From NCBI GenBank assembly GCA_019059635.1, contig JAGVRJ010000006.1, positions 2,046,001-2,110,000 of the forward strand: a stretch of DNA of 64,000 bases, read 5' to 3'. Under the pieces are notes generated by a model. The model did no database searches. It was not told where the DNA came from and saw only the letters and a program-made list of their open reading frames with translations. Positions within the stretch are counted from its first letter, which is position 1; the number at the start of each line of letters is the position of its first letter. The translations under genes were made by a program, and so were the position numbers. The DNA comes from Proales similis (Eukaryota; Rotifera; Eurotatoria; Ploima; Proalidae). Of the stretch, positions 34,948-48,197 are shown piece by piece.

Positions 34948-36519
34948 ATGAAGCATCTCGTCAACACCTGCGCTCTGCTTTGTTCGTTGCTTGTCTGCAT
35001 TTATGCGTCATGTTTGCAGATCCTCGAAGATTATTACGGGTGTCACTTCATGCCAGTAGTGAGGTCAGTTCAGCGCAGATACGGACGCAACGTAACTGTC
35101 TACCGTGTTCTGGGCGTGGTAAACGAAACCACTTATCAGAGCTTGTTCCACGGCATTCACGACCAAAACGCAGCACTGAATCTAGTTAGCACCCTTTACA
35201 ACGACCTGGACACTTGCGTGGGCTTGAATTGTGATTGCGCTCGATCTAAGCTCATTGAGGACCCGACTCGTCCGAACTGGGATCACGTGATGGAAGACAG
35301 CGTCGATCGTCACTTGATCGAAGCCTGGTGGCACTCAATAAACCAGACGCACACTTATCTCATGCAGCCGCACAGCACCAATTTTTCCCTATTGAATTAC
35401 AGCAGTGAGCTGATCGAGTTTTGCTCCAAATACGATTGGACCTACAATCATCTGCGTTACTTCAGAGAGGCAGAGCCATGCTTTCATATCGAACCAGTCG
35501 TGGTGTTTGAGGAATGTCTCGAGTCCTTCATGCCTTTTTCCACGTTCAATATGAGCGCTGATCTCTATCACATTGAGAACGCCACAATCGAAGAGTTCTA
35601 CTCTGTAATGTGGTGTTTGGATTTAAAGCTTCCCAAAGACTGTCATGATGACTTTAAGCGGCAGATTCTGCTCGACTTTTCGTTGCTTCGCAGCGATCTG
35701 ATTCAACATGAGAACCTGGCTGCGTTGATGGACATTCTTGAAAATGTGGAGCATCATTTGAATCTGATGCGACACACAAGCTGGATCGCTGGCGACCCGC
35801 ACGTGTTCACTCAAAAGCATCAGCGGCAACTGTGCTCTTTCGAGACGGACTTTTTGTGCTTGAAGACGGACAACATTGAAGTGATCTGCCACGCTGACCA
35901 CTATTCAAATCGAACCAACTCAACTCGGCTGACATCGGTCGAAATAAGAATTGAATACGAGGATCAAGTTCACACGTACATTGCAAACGAATCGCGCTTG
36001 CCGGCGAGATTCGAAAACGGAAACGTGGTCATCCACGACGACGAGGGCGATGAAGTGGCTGAAATTCGCTCTTTTTTCGACCACGAGCTCATCTACGTGC
36101 GAGACGAGCATCTTCATATAATGCTGAAGCAAGCACACGACCAGCTGATTCTGCTGGTAAGAGCCAACCAGTCTCTAATGGACATGGCGCGAGGCATTCT
36201 AGCCGATGGATGTCCCTCGGCTCATATTCTTCACATGGCGCCCTTTCAAAGCAGCAGCCAATGCATTCAAGACTGTGCTGAGTTCAGCCAGCATGTGCAT
36301 ATTCATGAGCTTTGTCTTATTGACTGCGAGACGATCAGAAATGCGACCGTGGCCGAGATGACCGCCCGGATCCTCTTTGACGCCGAAGAGGTTCTAGATC
36401 TGAGCGACATAGAAATTTATTCGGATCATTTGCATCAACTGAATGCTGCGTTCAGTGCCGCCCGATTGAACTATGCGCATGCTTTCCTTTCACTTTTGCT
36501 TTTTGAACTTGTACTCTGA
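34948..36519 (+). CDS. RGM-like secreted/GPI-anchored glycoprotein, copy A
   Basis: Intronless, 523 aa. Signal peptide (MKHLVNTCALLCSLLVCIYAS) and a hydrophobic C-terminus (YAHAFLSLLLFELVL) preceded by small residues, as in GPI-anchored proteins. At residue 282 begins GDPHVFTQKHQRQLCSF, a von Willebrand D-type GDPH motif with following cysteines; then LPARFENGNVVI, EVAEIRSFFDHELIYVRD, a DGCP motif and CIQDCAEFSQHVHIHELCLI. This order resembles the C-terminal half of repulsive guidance molecules (GDPHLRTF, LPAAFVDG, CLRGCP, final Cys pair and a GPI site), where the Asp-Pro bond self-cleaves. The N-terminal half is Cys-rich with several N-glycosylation sequons but not clearly an RGM N-domain. 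A paralog of the same size is at 57461-59026. The call is by motif order; identity is low. Confidence 0.5.
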   Translation: MKHLVNTCALLCSLLVCIYASCLQILEDYYGCHFMPVVRSVQRRYGRNVTVYRVLGVVNETTYQSLFHGIHDQNAALNLVSTLYNDLDTCVGLNCDCARSKLIEDPTRPNWDHVMEDSVDRHLIEAWWHSINQTHTYLMQPHSTNFSLLNYSSELIEFCSKYDWTYNHLRYFREAEPCFHIEPVVVFEECLESFMPFSTFNMSADLYHIENATIEEFYSVMWCLDLKLPKDCHDDFKRQILLDFSLLRSDLIQHENLAALMDILENVEHHLNLMRHTSWIAGDPHVFTQKHQRQLCSFETDFLCLKTDNIEVICHADHYSNRTNSTRLTSVEIRIEYEDQVHTYIANESRLPARFENGNVVIHDDEGDEVAEIRSFFDHELIYVRDEHLHIMLKQAHDQLILLVRANQSLMDMARGILADGCPSAHILHMAPFQSSSQCIQDCAEFSQHVHIHELCLIDCETIRNATVAEMTARILFDAEEVLDLSDIEIYSDHLHQLNAAFSAARLNYAHAFLSLLLFELVL

Positions 36520-36758
36520 ATCTGACCGCCTTCAATACAGAGCTTCTGATGAAAATAATTATAATGAAGAAGATGATGACGAGTTTTGTTCATTCTAAAC
36601 ATTGCTTCTAACCAGAATAAATTCACTTTTGATCTAAGAAAAAAGAGTTTCGGTCGACCTTCGGAACCATGCTCTCTGAACCCAGACGCATGCAAGTCTT
36701 TCAACAAAAGCCTATTTAAGCGGGCGTAGGGCTGCTAGAAGGCTCAAGATTTTAAAGA

Positions 36759-37917
36759 ATGCCCGAATCTAACACTCAAACCGTCTCGTCAGATTCTAGC
36801 CAAGAGTCGATTCATGTGGGACGAAAACAAGAGACGAGCAAGCAGGACGCCAGTTTCTGCCTACTGATCAGCTGTTTGGCAGTTTTGGTCTTCGTGACCG
36901 CTTTGCTCATCGGTGTGCTAGTCGCCTTGGGCTTGACAGGTCGATTGAAAATCGAAAAGCAGCAGAACGTTCAGGCATACGTAATTGCAAACAGCACCAA
37001 CATTACCGAGTCTAAGAACATAACGATGGACCAGTGTGGAATTGTGAAGCGAAACACGTCTCTTGAGCAAAACATCGGACGAATAATCAGAGGAAAAGAG
37101 GCCGCCCCTCACAGTCAGCCATGGCTTGTCTCTCTGAGGAAAATCGCATCCAACGGCCGCGTGGGCAATCACAACTGCGGCGGCGCACTCATTTCAAAGC
37201 GTTTTGTCCTGACTGCTGCGCACTGCGTGGCCAAGGCCAAGAACTATGAAATCGGCGTCCTCGTCGGTCTGCACAATATTTACGACTTTACGGTGAAAAA
37301 CGTCTACTTTGTGGAGCAAGTGTTCGTGCACGAGAACTACTCGGGTGACAAGAGTCCGATCGTGAAAAACGACATCGCTCTGCTTCGACTAGATCGCGAC
37401 GTAAACACCACAGAGAAAGCGTCAGTTATTTGTCTGCCTTCATCAGACGGCGATTTCTTTGCCAAAGAGGAAGGCACCATTTCAGGCTGGGGCATGAATC
37501 TCGACTCGTTCGAGCCAAGTCTGCCCGAGAGTCTTCAAACCACTCGACTCAGAGTAGAAAACGACGGCCCGTTGTGCGATCAAAGCGGCTCATGGGACCG
37601 AGACAGAATGTTTTGTGCGATTGACGAAGAGCATGACGGAAGGTCCAATGTTTGCTTTGGTACTCTTTCGCACTCTTGACTCTTTTCTGCATTTGCTCGT
37701 TAACTTGTCTTTGCTGCTTTAAGGTGACTCGGGCAGTCCTTTCATCGGCCAGAAAGACAAGACGTGGTTCGTGTATGGCGTCACCTCGTACGTTATGGTT
37801 CGTCGCGACATATTCGGCCGAAGTCAATGTATCACTCAGCGGCCGTCATTTTTTGTCCGTGTGAGCAAATACGTTGACTGGATTGAAGGCAAAATGAAAG
37901 TTTCAACTTTGAACTGA
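36759..37917 (+). CDS. Type II transmembrane serine protease (S1 family)
   Basis: Two exons (36759-37659, 37724-37917), 364 aa. A cytoplasmic leader of about 33 residues is followed by a TM helix (LLISCLAVLVFVTALLIGVL), a glycosylated stem, a lone linker cysteine (DQCGIV) and an S1 domain activated at RIIRGKEAAPHSQPW. The catalytic triad is visible: His in LTAAHC, Asp in NDIALL, Ser in GDSGSP. The stem cysteine probably holds the stem to the protease after activation, as in hepsin/TMPRSS proteins. Activation site reads R-IIRG rather than R-IVGG. The residue at the S1 specificity position before the active-site cysteine is Asn (SNVCFGDSG), not the trypsin Asp, so specificity is probably not tryptic. 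Last intron splits the codon before GDSG. Confidence 0.88.
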
Positions 37918-37988
37918 AACAGCGGCCGCTTAGAGACCGCTCACATGCGATCAGTTTATTTAGCCCAAATTTGAAAGAAATAAACGCA

Positions 37989-39540
37989 TTAATTGGACAG
38001 ATCGACGTTTACTGACTTGAGCGCGTTTATGATCCATTCGGGCACACCTTGGCCGCTCTGCTTTTGTCCATTGTCTGCTTTCTCGTCCCTCTCGGCCGAG
38101 TAGTAATTAAATATGAATTGTTTAACAAACTCCGGAAACCTCTCTTCTAGAATAGATTCTCTAACGCGCTTCATCAGTCTCATCTGAAGACGGTTTGTTT
38201 GAATCGTAGGCTATTAATCTTGGGGCGAATAGACGCAAGTTTTCAAACCTGGTAGCCGATGTTGTGGATAGAAATCAACGAACAGGCGGTCGCTTCTTCG
38301 CCTTTGGATACCATGTGAATGTAGGCGCGCGAGTAGTTTCGACACGTGAAACACTCGCAGTCCTCGTCTATCGGACGAGTGTCATTGGCGAAAATGGTCT
38401 TTTTCAGTTGAAGCTGGCCCGAGTCGACAAGTGCTGAGCCGAATCTCTGTAGAAGAAATTGACGTGAATGGAGTTGGAAGGCTGAAGTGAATAATTCACC
38501 GCTGTCCTGGTCGGAAAGACACAATCGAAGAGATCACAGCCGAGCGCCGAACAAACAACCAGATCGACAGCGTAGCCGACTCCCATTAAATACCTCGGCT
38601 TCTCTTTGGGCAGCAGATCGGTGCTCAAAGTGACCATTCGCCAGAACTGCTCTTTTCCCTCGCCGCCCGAGAGTCCTCCGATGGCGTAGCCGGACGTGTT
38701 GCGCTTGATCAGCTCTGAAGCCAACTCAGATGCTGAGAAGTGTTCGATTCGAATTGGCTCAAGTTCTCACCGTTTGCTGAGATTGTCCTGAGTTCGGGGT
38801 TCAAGCCGCCTTGAACTATCGGGAATAGATTTTGTTCACTTTTGCGCTTGTGCGCTTTTATGCACCGGTCCAGCCATCTGATCGAGCGCCACATGGCCTC
38901 CTCGACTCGCTTTGGATCGTCGAGTGTGGAGCTGACCACGTCGTCCAATTGCATCATGATGTCGGCGCCGATTGCGTTCTGAATCTCCATGGACTTTTCC
39001 GGACTGAGCAGCATCATTGAATTGTCGTGCGGCGATTTGAACTCGACGCCTTCTTCGGTCACTCTAGACAGCTCGAGCAAAGAGACCATCTGAAATCCGC
39101 CCGAGTCAGTCAAAAGTGCTCCGTCCCAGTTCATGAACTTGTGCAGACCGCCGGCCTTAATTAATGTTTCAGGACCCTTTTTTGAAAGCGCCAATCGTTA
39201 ACCATGGTCAGGAATGAAACTGAACTCGATTGATAGTAGTTACCGGTCGATGGCCGAGATGATAAGTGTTGCCTAGAATCAAGTTGCAGTTCAGCTCCTT
39301 GATTTGATGCGGAAGAATTCCCTTGAGAGCTCCCTGAGGATCAGGATCGAATTAGTTAGGCATTGTGATGTTGGTTAGAATTCAGATTCGGTTTACTTGT
39401 GTGCCCACAGGCATAAACTGCGGCGTTTGCAGAGTGGCATGAGGCAACGTTAGACGGCTACATCGGGCCTTTGTAACTTTGCATTCTTTGAGTATCTCAA
39501 ACTTGAGCGGGTAGTCATAAACGGGAAAAGTGTCGGTCAT
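37989..39540 (-). CDS. QTRT1: Queuine tRNA-ribosyltransferase catalytic subunit 1
   Basis: Exchanges guanine 34 for queuine in tRNAs with GUN anticodons, as a heterodimer with QTRT2. At least five exons. Motifs: [56 protein letters not shown] with the catalytic-region Asp, [120 protein letters not shown] (nucleophile Asp), and the zinc site [16 protein letters not shown]. The 3' exon ends [18 protein letters not shown], as in animal QTRT1. The start is uncertain: ATG 39540 ([12 protein letters not shown]) is chosen because the domain begins soon after it; the frame is open to 39618. Head-to-head with DOCK. Confidence 0.93.
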
Positions 39541-40018
39541 CGGACGGGTCACGGAATATCTAGTAAAAGGGAAATTTACATCCATTACAGCATCACCAGA
39601 CCAGCAAGAGACCGACAAGGACCGACATTGCTCTCCTAAACTCGATCCGCAAAGCGCGCGCCGACTCCTTCAATTTTCGAACGTGAAGCATTTATGTCGA
39701 GTTAATTCAATTTGGCCACACATGCGTTCGTCGAGCCGCCGACTCTCCAGTCTTGTGAAGCAAAAAAATATCGACAAAACAAGGCCGTGATTTGCAAATG
39801 GCCTTTATTCAGATCGCCCAATTGACTTAAAACTGAAACTTTCGCTCGGCAACGGTCGAATCTGCAAATTTGAAAATTTAATTTTGACTGTTGCCAAATG
39901 AAAGATCAACATTGCCAAATATAAATTATAAATGCATGCGAGGCGGTAAGAAGAGATTAAAGAAGAAGCGGATTGGCGAGCCAAGCTTTGCATTTTGAAC
40001 TTTAAATTCGCTGTAGCA

Positions 40019-43000
40019 ATGACGGTTTGGAAGCTGATCGAGTCGGAGGATAGACGTCATGCGATCGGTACTGAGTGATCAATGAGTGACCGACAGCTCA
40101 CAAAACTCCTATTTTGCTTTCTCTGTTTTAAGCCATAAGCTCATTCAGCCCGGTGTCCATCCCAAACGCGCTCGCCTTCAGACTCGGCGATCGGCTCGAA
40201 TTGACCGAAGAATGTGAAGGTTAGCCCGTCCCTCTTCTGAAACATGGTCCGATTCAATTCAAAATTCATTTTCGTTCAGCATGGTATCGAGGCAGACTCC
40301 AAATAGACCCGAATGTTCAGGGAATATTTCCCAAAAGCTTTGTGCGCACATTCGACATGAAGAAACTTTCTGACTCGTAAGTGGTCGTCGCTGTGCCTCT
40401 AAAAGTGGAGCTGACTCGCACTGAACTTAGATCTCGCGATCCAGCCCTGGTCGAAATCGAAAGCATTCTGCGCGAGTGGACCAGCGTTTGGCAAAAGAAA
40501 TACGATGTAACCGAGATGTGCCAGAGCTTCTCTTATTTGACTCTAATTAGCCGAATCGAAAAGGAAATTGAAAAGAAGAAAATCACTCACTGCCTCATGG
40601 GCTACTTCAAGAACGTGCTCAACCTTAAAAACGTGATTGTCGAGGGCCGTGCTTCAATCGTAAGTGCATTCCACCTTGGCCAGATCGAAACATGAAATGA
40701 TCATATCTGGGGCCGTTTAAGGACGAGATCAAGGAGCTGAAAAAAGCCACTATGGGCAAAATATTGCAGGGAAACAGGTCGGTGAACAATGCGCTTTGAG
40801 TCAAGCAAAGTGATTGTCTAGCGCTTTTGTTGTTCGCTCAGTCTGCTCGGTCTGGATGTGATTGCGTTTGACGCGAATTATAATCGACTGGAGCCGTCCG
40901 ACACGACAACCATTCGGCTATTCGAAGAGTTGAAGAAGAACAGCGAGTTCAAGAATCAGCCCTTTCAGACGCACATGATCGCCACAACTCCGATGCAGGT
41001 CATCGACGAGCACATAAACGACAGCGGCCTGGTAAACGCCTTTCCTGCATCTCATCGCGCATGTTTAAGCTCAAGTTTGAATCGAAGGTAAACTTCAAGC
41101 ACAAATCGTCCGTGGCCAATCTGAGTCAAGCGGCTAGTCGTCTTGCGCCGACCTACTGTCTAAAGCTGACCATCGAGAATTTGGTGCCCAGCGCCGGCTA
41201 CTCTCTGCCCGAGGACGCCTCTGAGCTGTTTGTCAACTTGTTCATGTTCAAAGAAAACTCGGCTGAAAAGAGCTACTACTTAAGGTGAGTCAGAACAGAA
41301 GTGAACATGAACGCAACATCCAACAAATGCAACAAATTCAAAGTGAATATGCCCTGTTTAACCTGAGCCAAATAGTGGACTCCAATCGCAACTCGATAAG
41401 CAATCTGCGTCTGGCGCCGCTGAACGATCCGAGCACGTTCGGAGCACTTTCGAACAAAACCGCGCTATTCTGTGTAAGAGGCTCGCCAGACCGTTGTTGG
41501 CTCACACTCGTTCGAGCATCTCAAAGGACCTGAGCGAAAAAGACTTCGAGCTGAGTCGAAAAGGATATAAGCTGTTCCTGGTCGCTTACGCGATTCGATC
41601 CATCAAGCCGAACCCGTTGGACAAGCATTGTTCCATAACTCGCGTCTTGGCAGCTGGAGGTAACGATTTCAAATCGTCTCTCACACGAGCGCCAAATCCG
41701 GACACTAATTTTCAAAGTGTCCGACCTTGGCTCGAATCTGTGCAATCTGGCCTACGTGTCCACCGACGTGCGCAACATCCAGAGCTCGTTTAGTCTGAGG
41801 TGATCAATGTGATCGATGAGAGAACCGCTAAATCTAACTCAACTTGCCTCAGCGTGAGTGAATTCGAGAATTCGATTCTGACGCCCAAAATTCTGCTCGA
41901 GCAGTTGAACAGCCGCGATTCGCTCGAGCTCTACAAAGGCGCTAAAAACGCTTCCAAAGATGCCCATCTGGTGTTGACGTTTCGAACCGAGCTGCTGGAC
42001 ATGACCTTCAAATGCGTAAGTGATGCTTGTTGGATGGACAGACCTCGATGACAATCTGCTCAGGTCAGCGACAAATACGGACACTTGAATCCAAGAATTT
42101 GCCGAAAAATGGACTTTCCCGAAATAATCATGCCAGGTAGCGCGCATTCGATTGATCACCGTCACACGACACAAGTTGACCCGAGCAAACACAGACGACA
42201 TAAGGAACGATTTCTACGTGACAGTTATTGGCGGCGAGTTCCAAAAGGCCAGGCACTACGAGTTTGTGGCCAATCTGGTTCAGTTCAGACAAGAGGGCGC
42301 CAGGCTTGTCGAGTATCCGGTCGATTTCAACGAAGAGGGCGAAGAGCCCAAACAGCGCATGTTCTTCTACAAGTCAAATGTGTTTGCCAAACAGGACAAG
42401 CCAAAGTGGTTCGAAGTAGTGAACATCACCATTCCGCACGGCAAGAAGGTCGAAGAGATAAAGCGCATATTCGTTCGATTCCTGGTGCGCTCTCGTTCGA
42501 TCGATGGCAAGGACAAGTCAAAACTGATCGGCACTTGTTACCTTCAAATCACGAACGAGGACGGCTCGGCCATCAAAGATGCGCACTGCTACCTGCCCGT
42601 GGCCAAAATCGAAAACGAAAGCGAACCGACTTGCTCGGGCGGCTTCTACTACGTCCTGAAATCGCAGCCACCAGTTCAGAAGGCCACAACCGGCTCGTCT
42701 ACTTTGACTCATGGCCTCGGTGATAAATCCAAAGAATTTCTCGAAGTAAATGTCAAAGTAGTGTCCACCCAGCTGACCCAAAACGGTAAGAGCCGAAGAC
42801 TAGGCACTGACTGAGCCTTAATGACCCGTTGCTCTTGTTCAAGTGACCATTTTGAATCTTCTCTCGTTTCCTATGGACGAGAAGCCAACACTGGCTGCTT
42901 ATAAGTCGCTTCTCGTTTACTTGAACGAGCTGCTCTCGATTAAAGAGGACCAGTCGACCGAGATAGTCAAGTTTCTTCAAGTCATTCTGGACAAGCTGAT

Positions 43001-46000
43001 CGGCATCTTGCTCGACATAAAAACGCGGCAAATCAAAGACGCCGGCTCGATCGACGAAGATGTGGTCGAGCTGCACAGCCAACAAATTCAAACGCGCGTA
43101 TTCGAGATACTCGTGTCCATATTTTTGATAATCGAAAATCAGACCAAATTCGCCAGCTTCCGCGCAGTCATTGACGCCTACTTGGACAAGGACTTTTTCA
43201 TTCCGCTCGCTCATCGACCGCTGCTGCGAATATTCTATCAGATCCTGTGCGCCGTGTTTGACAAATACTCGGCCAACCTGCCCCAATCGTACGGCCAGCA
43301 GGGCAGCGCACACCCGTACGGCTACGCTGGCGGCACCAGAGACAACGAAAAGGTCATAAGCACGATCAAGTCGATGGAGTATGTGTTCAAGTTTGCGTTC
43401 AAATCGCGCAAGCTCTTGTCAAAGTACAACCGCTCGAGCTCTCAGTCGCAGTTCAAAGCCGACAGCTTCGACCAGGACGTCTTTAGCATATTTCACAAGC
43501 TGGCCCAAATAGCCACTTACAGGCCGGACGAGAGCGAGTGCGAGCTGAGTCAGCTGGAGATTGCCGACTTGACCAAAATTCAGTCGTTCATCCTTAAACA
43601 CTCGATCGCTCTGCTGCCCATTCTGATCGAGTCCGAGCGCTACACAATGCAAAAGATTAGCGAACTCTATGTTGAGTTTCTAAAAAGCCGCTTCACTCTG
43701 CAAACAAACTTCCTTACCAAGCTGATCAAGTCGCAGCTCATCACTCATCCAGGTGACCACAGTCTGTCGTGGGATTCAAGTTGAAATGTTCAAAAACGAC
43801 TTATTTGCTAGAATCGCGACGAATCTTGATAAGTCCGCTCACTGAGGCCATCGGCAGTTTGCTGATTGTCGAGAACTCGACCGAAGACCGTGCCAAACTT
43901 GAGACGCGCTTCGAACTGGTCGGACGTGTTCTCACCGAGCTCATGGACACACTCGAGCAAAACAGTCAAGTAAGTTGTTAGGTGAAACATCCGAGCCGAG
44001 TCTAATGAATGTGCCGAGCAGAAAACCAATCTGCAACAGGACATGGGCCATCTGTGCCGGCTTCTACAGCCATTGACCGGTGTATTCCTGTCGTTGCGCG
44101 AGCATGCCGAGTTCGGTCAGCTCTACGGCGCCATTATAGTTTCCTTGATGCGTCTGATGGACGGTTCTCATTTTGAGATATTTTTCGACTCGTCCGAAAG
44201 CCAGGTCGGCTCGCTGACCGACATGAAGCAGCCGCTTCTCAGCCGGCATCGATCTCTGCTCGACGAGCTCATCAATCGATCGATTGTGAAGCTGAAAAGT
44301 CTGACCGATCAAGATTCATCAACTCAATTTGTTCTCATCAAACTTGTCTACACCTGTCGAATGCTGATCGAATCGGCGTTTGCATGCGACTGGTCCGACT
44401 TTCTCGTTTTGCGCAGCTCAATTGTCCTAAACACAATGGGCCACATCGCCGACCGCATGAACAAGAGCCAAACGGACGAGTTCACGCCAGTCGACAAGCA
44501 GATCTGGACGGACTATTTCGAGTGCATGGTTTTGCTCGCCATCGACCCGTGCCTTCAGCTTCAAAACTTCAATGAGAACAAGCGAAAGCTGATCCACTCG
44601 CGGTACCGAGACCTCCGAGTCAAAGTGGCGCTCGACATAAAGAAGATGTGGTTCAATCTGGGTAGTTGTTGATCTTTGCGCATTTGCTCGTCGTCCAAAT
44701 AATCAACAATCGGCTTCAACAGGCGAGAGGAAAATATTTCTCATTCCGGGCATGGTTCGTCACTTTATGAAAGTGGCGCTCATTCCCAACACAGAGATCC
44801 ACTCCACCATGATTCCGCTCTTTTTCGACATGATCAACTGCGAGCACGTGAACAAACGCCTGCAGTCGGTCGAATTCGATCAGTACCTCGTGCCCCATGA
44901 GCTCATCACCACATTGGACACGCAAATCTCGATCGGCAACGGCGATCAAAAGTTCAGGGACGCGTTCGAAAAAATGTGAGCTTAACCCTGTGCCCTCTAG
45001 ACCGCAATCACTCATCTCGCCCGGCGCAGACTGAAAGAGAAATTCAACGCACACATGAGTCTGCGCAATCACGTCGGATTCGTGTCGAGAGCGGTCGACC
45101 TGTTCGATCTGCTTGTTGAATACCGCAACATAAAATCGAGCACTTCTGACGAGCTCAAGACGTTCTATTTGAATGAAATACTGGTTTGAACTCAGTGCTC
45201 GCTGTTCTCGTTTCTCTAATCGACATTTGACATCAGACATTCTATGGACAAGCCAAACGCTTCGACCTGTACGTCAAGTACATTGAAATATTGAGGCAGA
45301 TACACAAGAGCTGCAAGAATGCAGTCGGCGCTGCTCATGCGCTTAAACTTCACGCCGAGCTGCTATTCGTAATTTCGGCCTCTACACTCTAATTCACTCC
45401 TGCTGAGTCGAGCGTTTTTTCTTTCAAGTGGAACAACGAGCCGGTCAACCCGTTCCTGCAGCACTCGTCGTATCCGCCGCAAAAGGCGCAGAAAGAGCTG
45501 AAGGAGCTGCTCTTCATCGACCTGATAAACGACTTTACCAGTGGCCAGGCGTGGGAGAAGGCGTTCGAACTGTCCAAAATTCTGCGCGGCATCTACGAAT
45601 CACAGTACGAGTTCGAAAAGCTGCACAAATTTCTTGTATGTGACCATCGGGGCCAATGTGCTGCTCGGCACTCTTTTCATCTTTAAGTCGGTTTTTTCTT
45701 CAGAGCAAACAAGCTGAACTGTGCCACAACATAATCAACAAGACGCGGCTCGAATCCAACTACTTTCTGGTCGGATTTTACGGACAAGGGTTTCCACGTT
45801 TGCTGCGAGTAAAGTCCATTTGGCGCTTGTGGCTGTGAGAGGGAAAAATTGAACAAGAATGCTTAGAATCGACAGTTCGTGTTCAAGGGCGAACCATTAG
45901 AGCAAATAATGAGCTTCAGGCAGCGAGTGGAGTCCTGGTTCCCGCACGCGCAGCGAATCGCTCACTCGAACCCGGCGTCGGACGCCGAGATCAACTCTGC

Positions 46001-47675
46001 TTCTCAATGTAATTGAATCGTAGTCGCCCTTTTCAAATCGCCGCTAACCAGCACAAACTAGACATTCAAATAATTCACGTTCATCCGATTTACGAGGGCC
46101 GAGAGCATTTGCGCGACGTGAACATGTCCGAGAAGCATTTGAAGTAAATATTCAGTTTGAGAGACGGACAACTGGCGAAATTGACTAACTTTGCCAAGCT
46201 ACTACAAGCACAACGAGGTGGACCGCTTCAAATTCAGCTATCGCAAAGAGACCAAGCTGAACGAGGACGATCCGACGGTGAGTGCCATTCGGTCGAGCTT
46301 GAGAGCACCGACTTGAGCAACTTGTTTGACTAGCTCTGGTGGCTCATTGAGAAGTCGGTGACCATCTCAACTCCACTGCCGGACGTGATCAACTTTTATC
46401 CGGTGATGAGCGAACGAACCGTGGACATATCGCCCATCCAAAGCGCCATAAACACAGTCAAAGAGCGTCTCGATCGCCTCAGCAGTGAATTCAATCGAAT
46501 TAAGCGCTCGGCTCAGGTCGACGAACGGGTCAAGTCGCTGATCTCGGGCACCATCGACGCCGGTGTACTTGGCGGTCTTCCCAAATACAAAGTAAATGAA
46601 CCACTCCGTTTTGAGGTGAGCTCAACTCGCTCACGATTGAGATGAACAGAAATTCTTGTCCAACGATTTCGCCGACGCCAATCCCGACTCTAGTGGTCAG
46701 ATTGAAGAGCTCAAGGTGTTGATCACTGACACGGTAGGTTGTGTTTGTCTGTTGCTACTAGGCGTCATTGAAACGGCAATCTTCTGCCTTAGATTTACAT
46801 GGGCGAGTCGCTGATTGACATTTGTCTTGAATACTCGCCCAACGATGACCTTCTCATAATCCTGCAGAGCGAACAGCTGCCCAAGCTCAAGCAGCTGTTT
46901 GACCTTCCCATGGGACCAACCAGTATCCGCAAGCAGCAAAGCAACTCGCTCAGCTCTGTGGAACAGACGCCCAAAGCCGTGTCCAAGGCCTCGATCGGAT
47001 CTCATAGGTAAGACTCGGACGCCAGCCATCTAATCAAGCCAGAGAACTCAAATCGAAACGAAGCGAGTCGAACCGCTCAATAATTCGACAAATAACCAAC
47101 CTGGAGAGCAGGAACATCTTCTCCTACTTGGTCGGCGATAAAAGTGAGATTTTGCGACCGAAATTCTGATCAAATATTTACTGATTGAAGTAGAATCTGA
47201 CTCGATGAGCTCGGTAAAATCGGTCGATTCATCAGAAGAGCAGACGAGAAACAAAATCATTTTGGACGAGACGGTCAATCCAAAGCGACCACTCAGACCC
47301 AGCAGACTCAACAACGCCCAGCAGAGCCCGATTCACAGCAGCATAAGCAGTCGTCCGCACAGCTACTTGAGCAGCGACGACGTCAATTTCTCGCCGTTTC
47401 CCAGCAGCGCTCTGAGTCTGTCACGTCTACTGGACAATCTGGGCATGAACGAGGAGCAAGAGAGCGACTCGTCGCTCAACGCTCCTCCGCCCAAGCCACC
47501 CAAGCCCGGTCACATTCGAATTGAACTGTCCAAAATAAGCAACGCCGACTCGAATTCAAGCGAAAGTCTCAGCCATTTAAGCGAGCAGACAAAATCGAAC
47601 AGCTCTCTGAACCAAGTTCAGCCGAAAGCGTTCAGCGCCCGGACGCCATCCGACTCGCATTTGAACGGAGTATGA
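40019..47675 (+). CDS. DOCK1: DOCK-family guanine nucleotide exchange factor (DOCK1-5 / DOCK180 type)
   Basis: Activates Rac-type GTPases in cell migration and engulfment. About 20 exons with short introns. Starts MTVWKLIESEDRR, then an SH3 domain (ALAFRLGDRLELTEE, AWYRGRLQIDPNVQGIFPKS), as in DOCK1/2/5. DHR-1, the C2-like lipid-binding domain, is in 42190-42640: NDFYVTVIGGEFQKARHYEF, KPKWFEVVNITIPHGKK, IFVRFLVRSRSID. The helical middle is read in 42840-45600. DHR-2, the exchange domain, spans about 45700-46700: LCHNIINKTRLESNYFLVGF, YGQGFPRLLR, FVFKGEPLEQIMSFRQRV, IHVHPIYEGRE, RFKFSYRKETK and ISPIQSAINTVKERLDRLSS. The tail is Ser-rich with APPPKPPKPG, an SH3-binding proline motif typical of DOCK1. 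It would cooperate with ELMO. Exact internal exon ends were not all fixed. Confidence 0.93.
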
Positions 47676-48197
47676 CTGACCGACTGCCACTTGGTGTCTT
47701 CATCTCTTACTCAGCGAGTCATAAAGGAAGAGCTGTAAAGAGCCGACTGCCAATCAAGCCATTGTCGTCGCATTTATTTGAAATTTGAGCCTTTGCTCGT
47801 TCTCTATTATGTTCGTGTCGACTTATTTTATCACGATTACGACTCTCTTAATTAAAATACATAAATGGACGTAAAACAAAAGCGGGGGACATTGCTGGGG
47901 GCCTAAATGGGTCGTCTTCTTGATTTCTCTCTCTCTCTCTCTTTTTGTGTATGTCGCCATCTCGCTCCGTTTCGTTCGCTATCGTGAATTTTGCGATAAA
48001 TTTTTTTTTTATTCATTTAAAAGCTTCTCTCGCAGATAAAATGAGCACACACACACACGCACGATCGTAAACTGTTTGGTCGTTGTTTGTCGATGAACTC
48101 GTTGTCGCTTTAACTGGCCGCCGCTCTGATTATCGAAACGAAATTTTTTTTTAATTAATTTCGCAAGCAAATATAATTCGCCGACTCATTTTTGGAC
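47676..48197. other. DOCK 3' flank and DOK promoter
   Basis: About 520 bp. It contains possible polyadenylation signals (near 47854), a CT microsatellite (47926-47942), a poly-T run (48000-48010) and a short CA patch (48045-48059). No coding sequence is seen. Confidence 0.55.
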
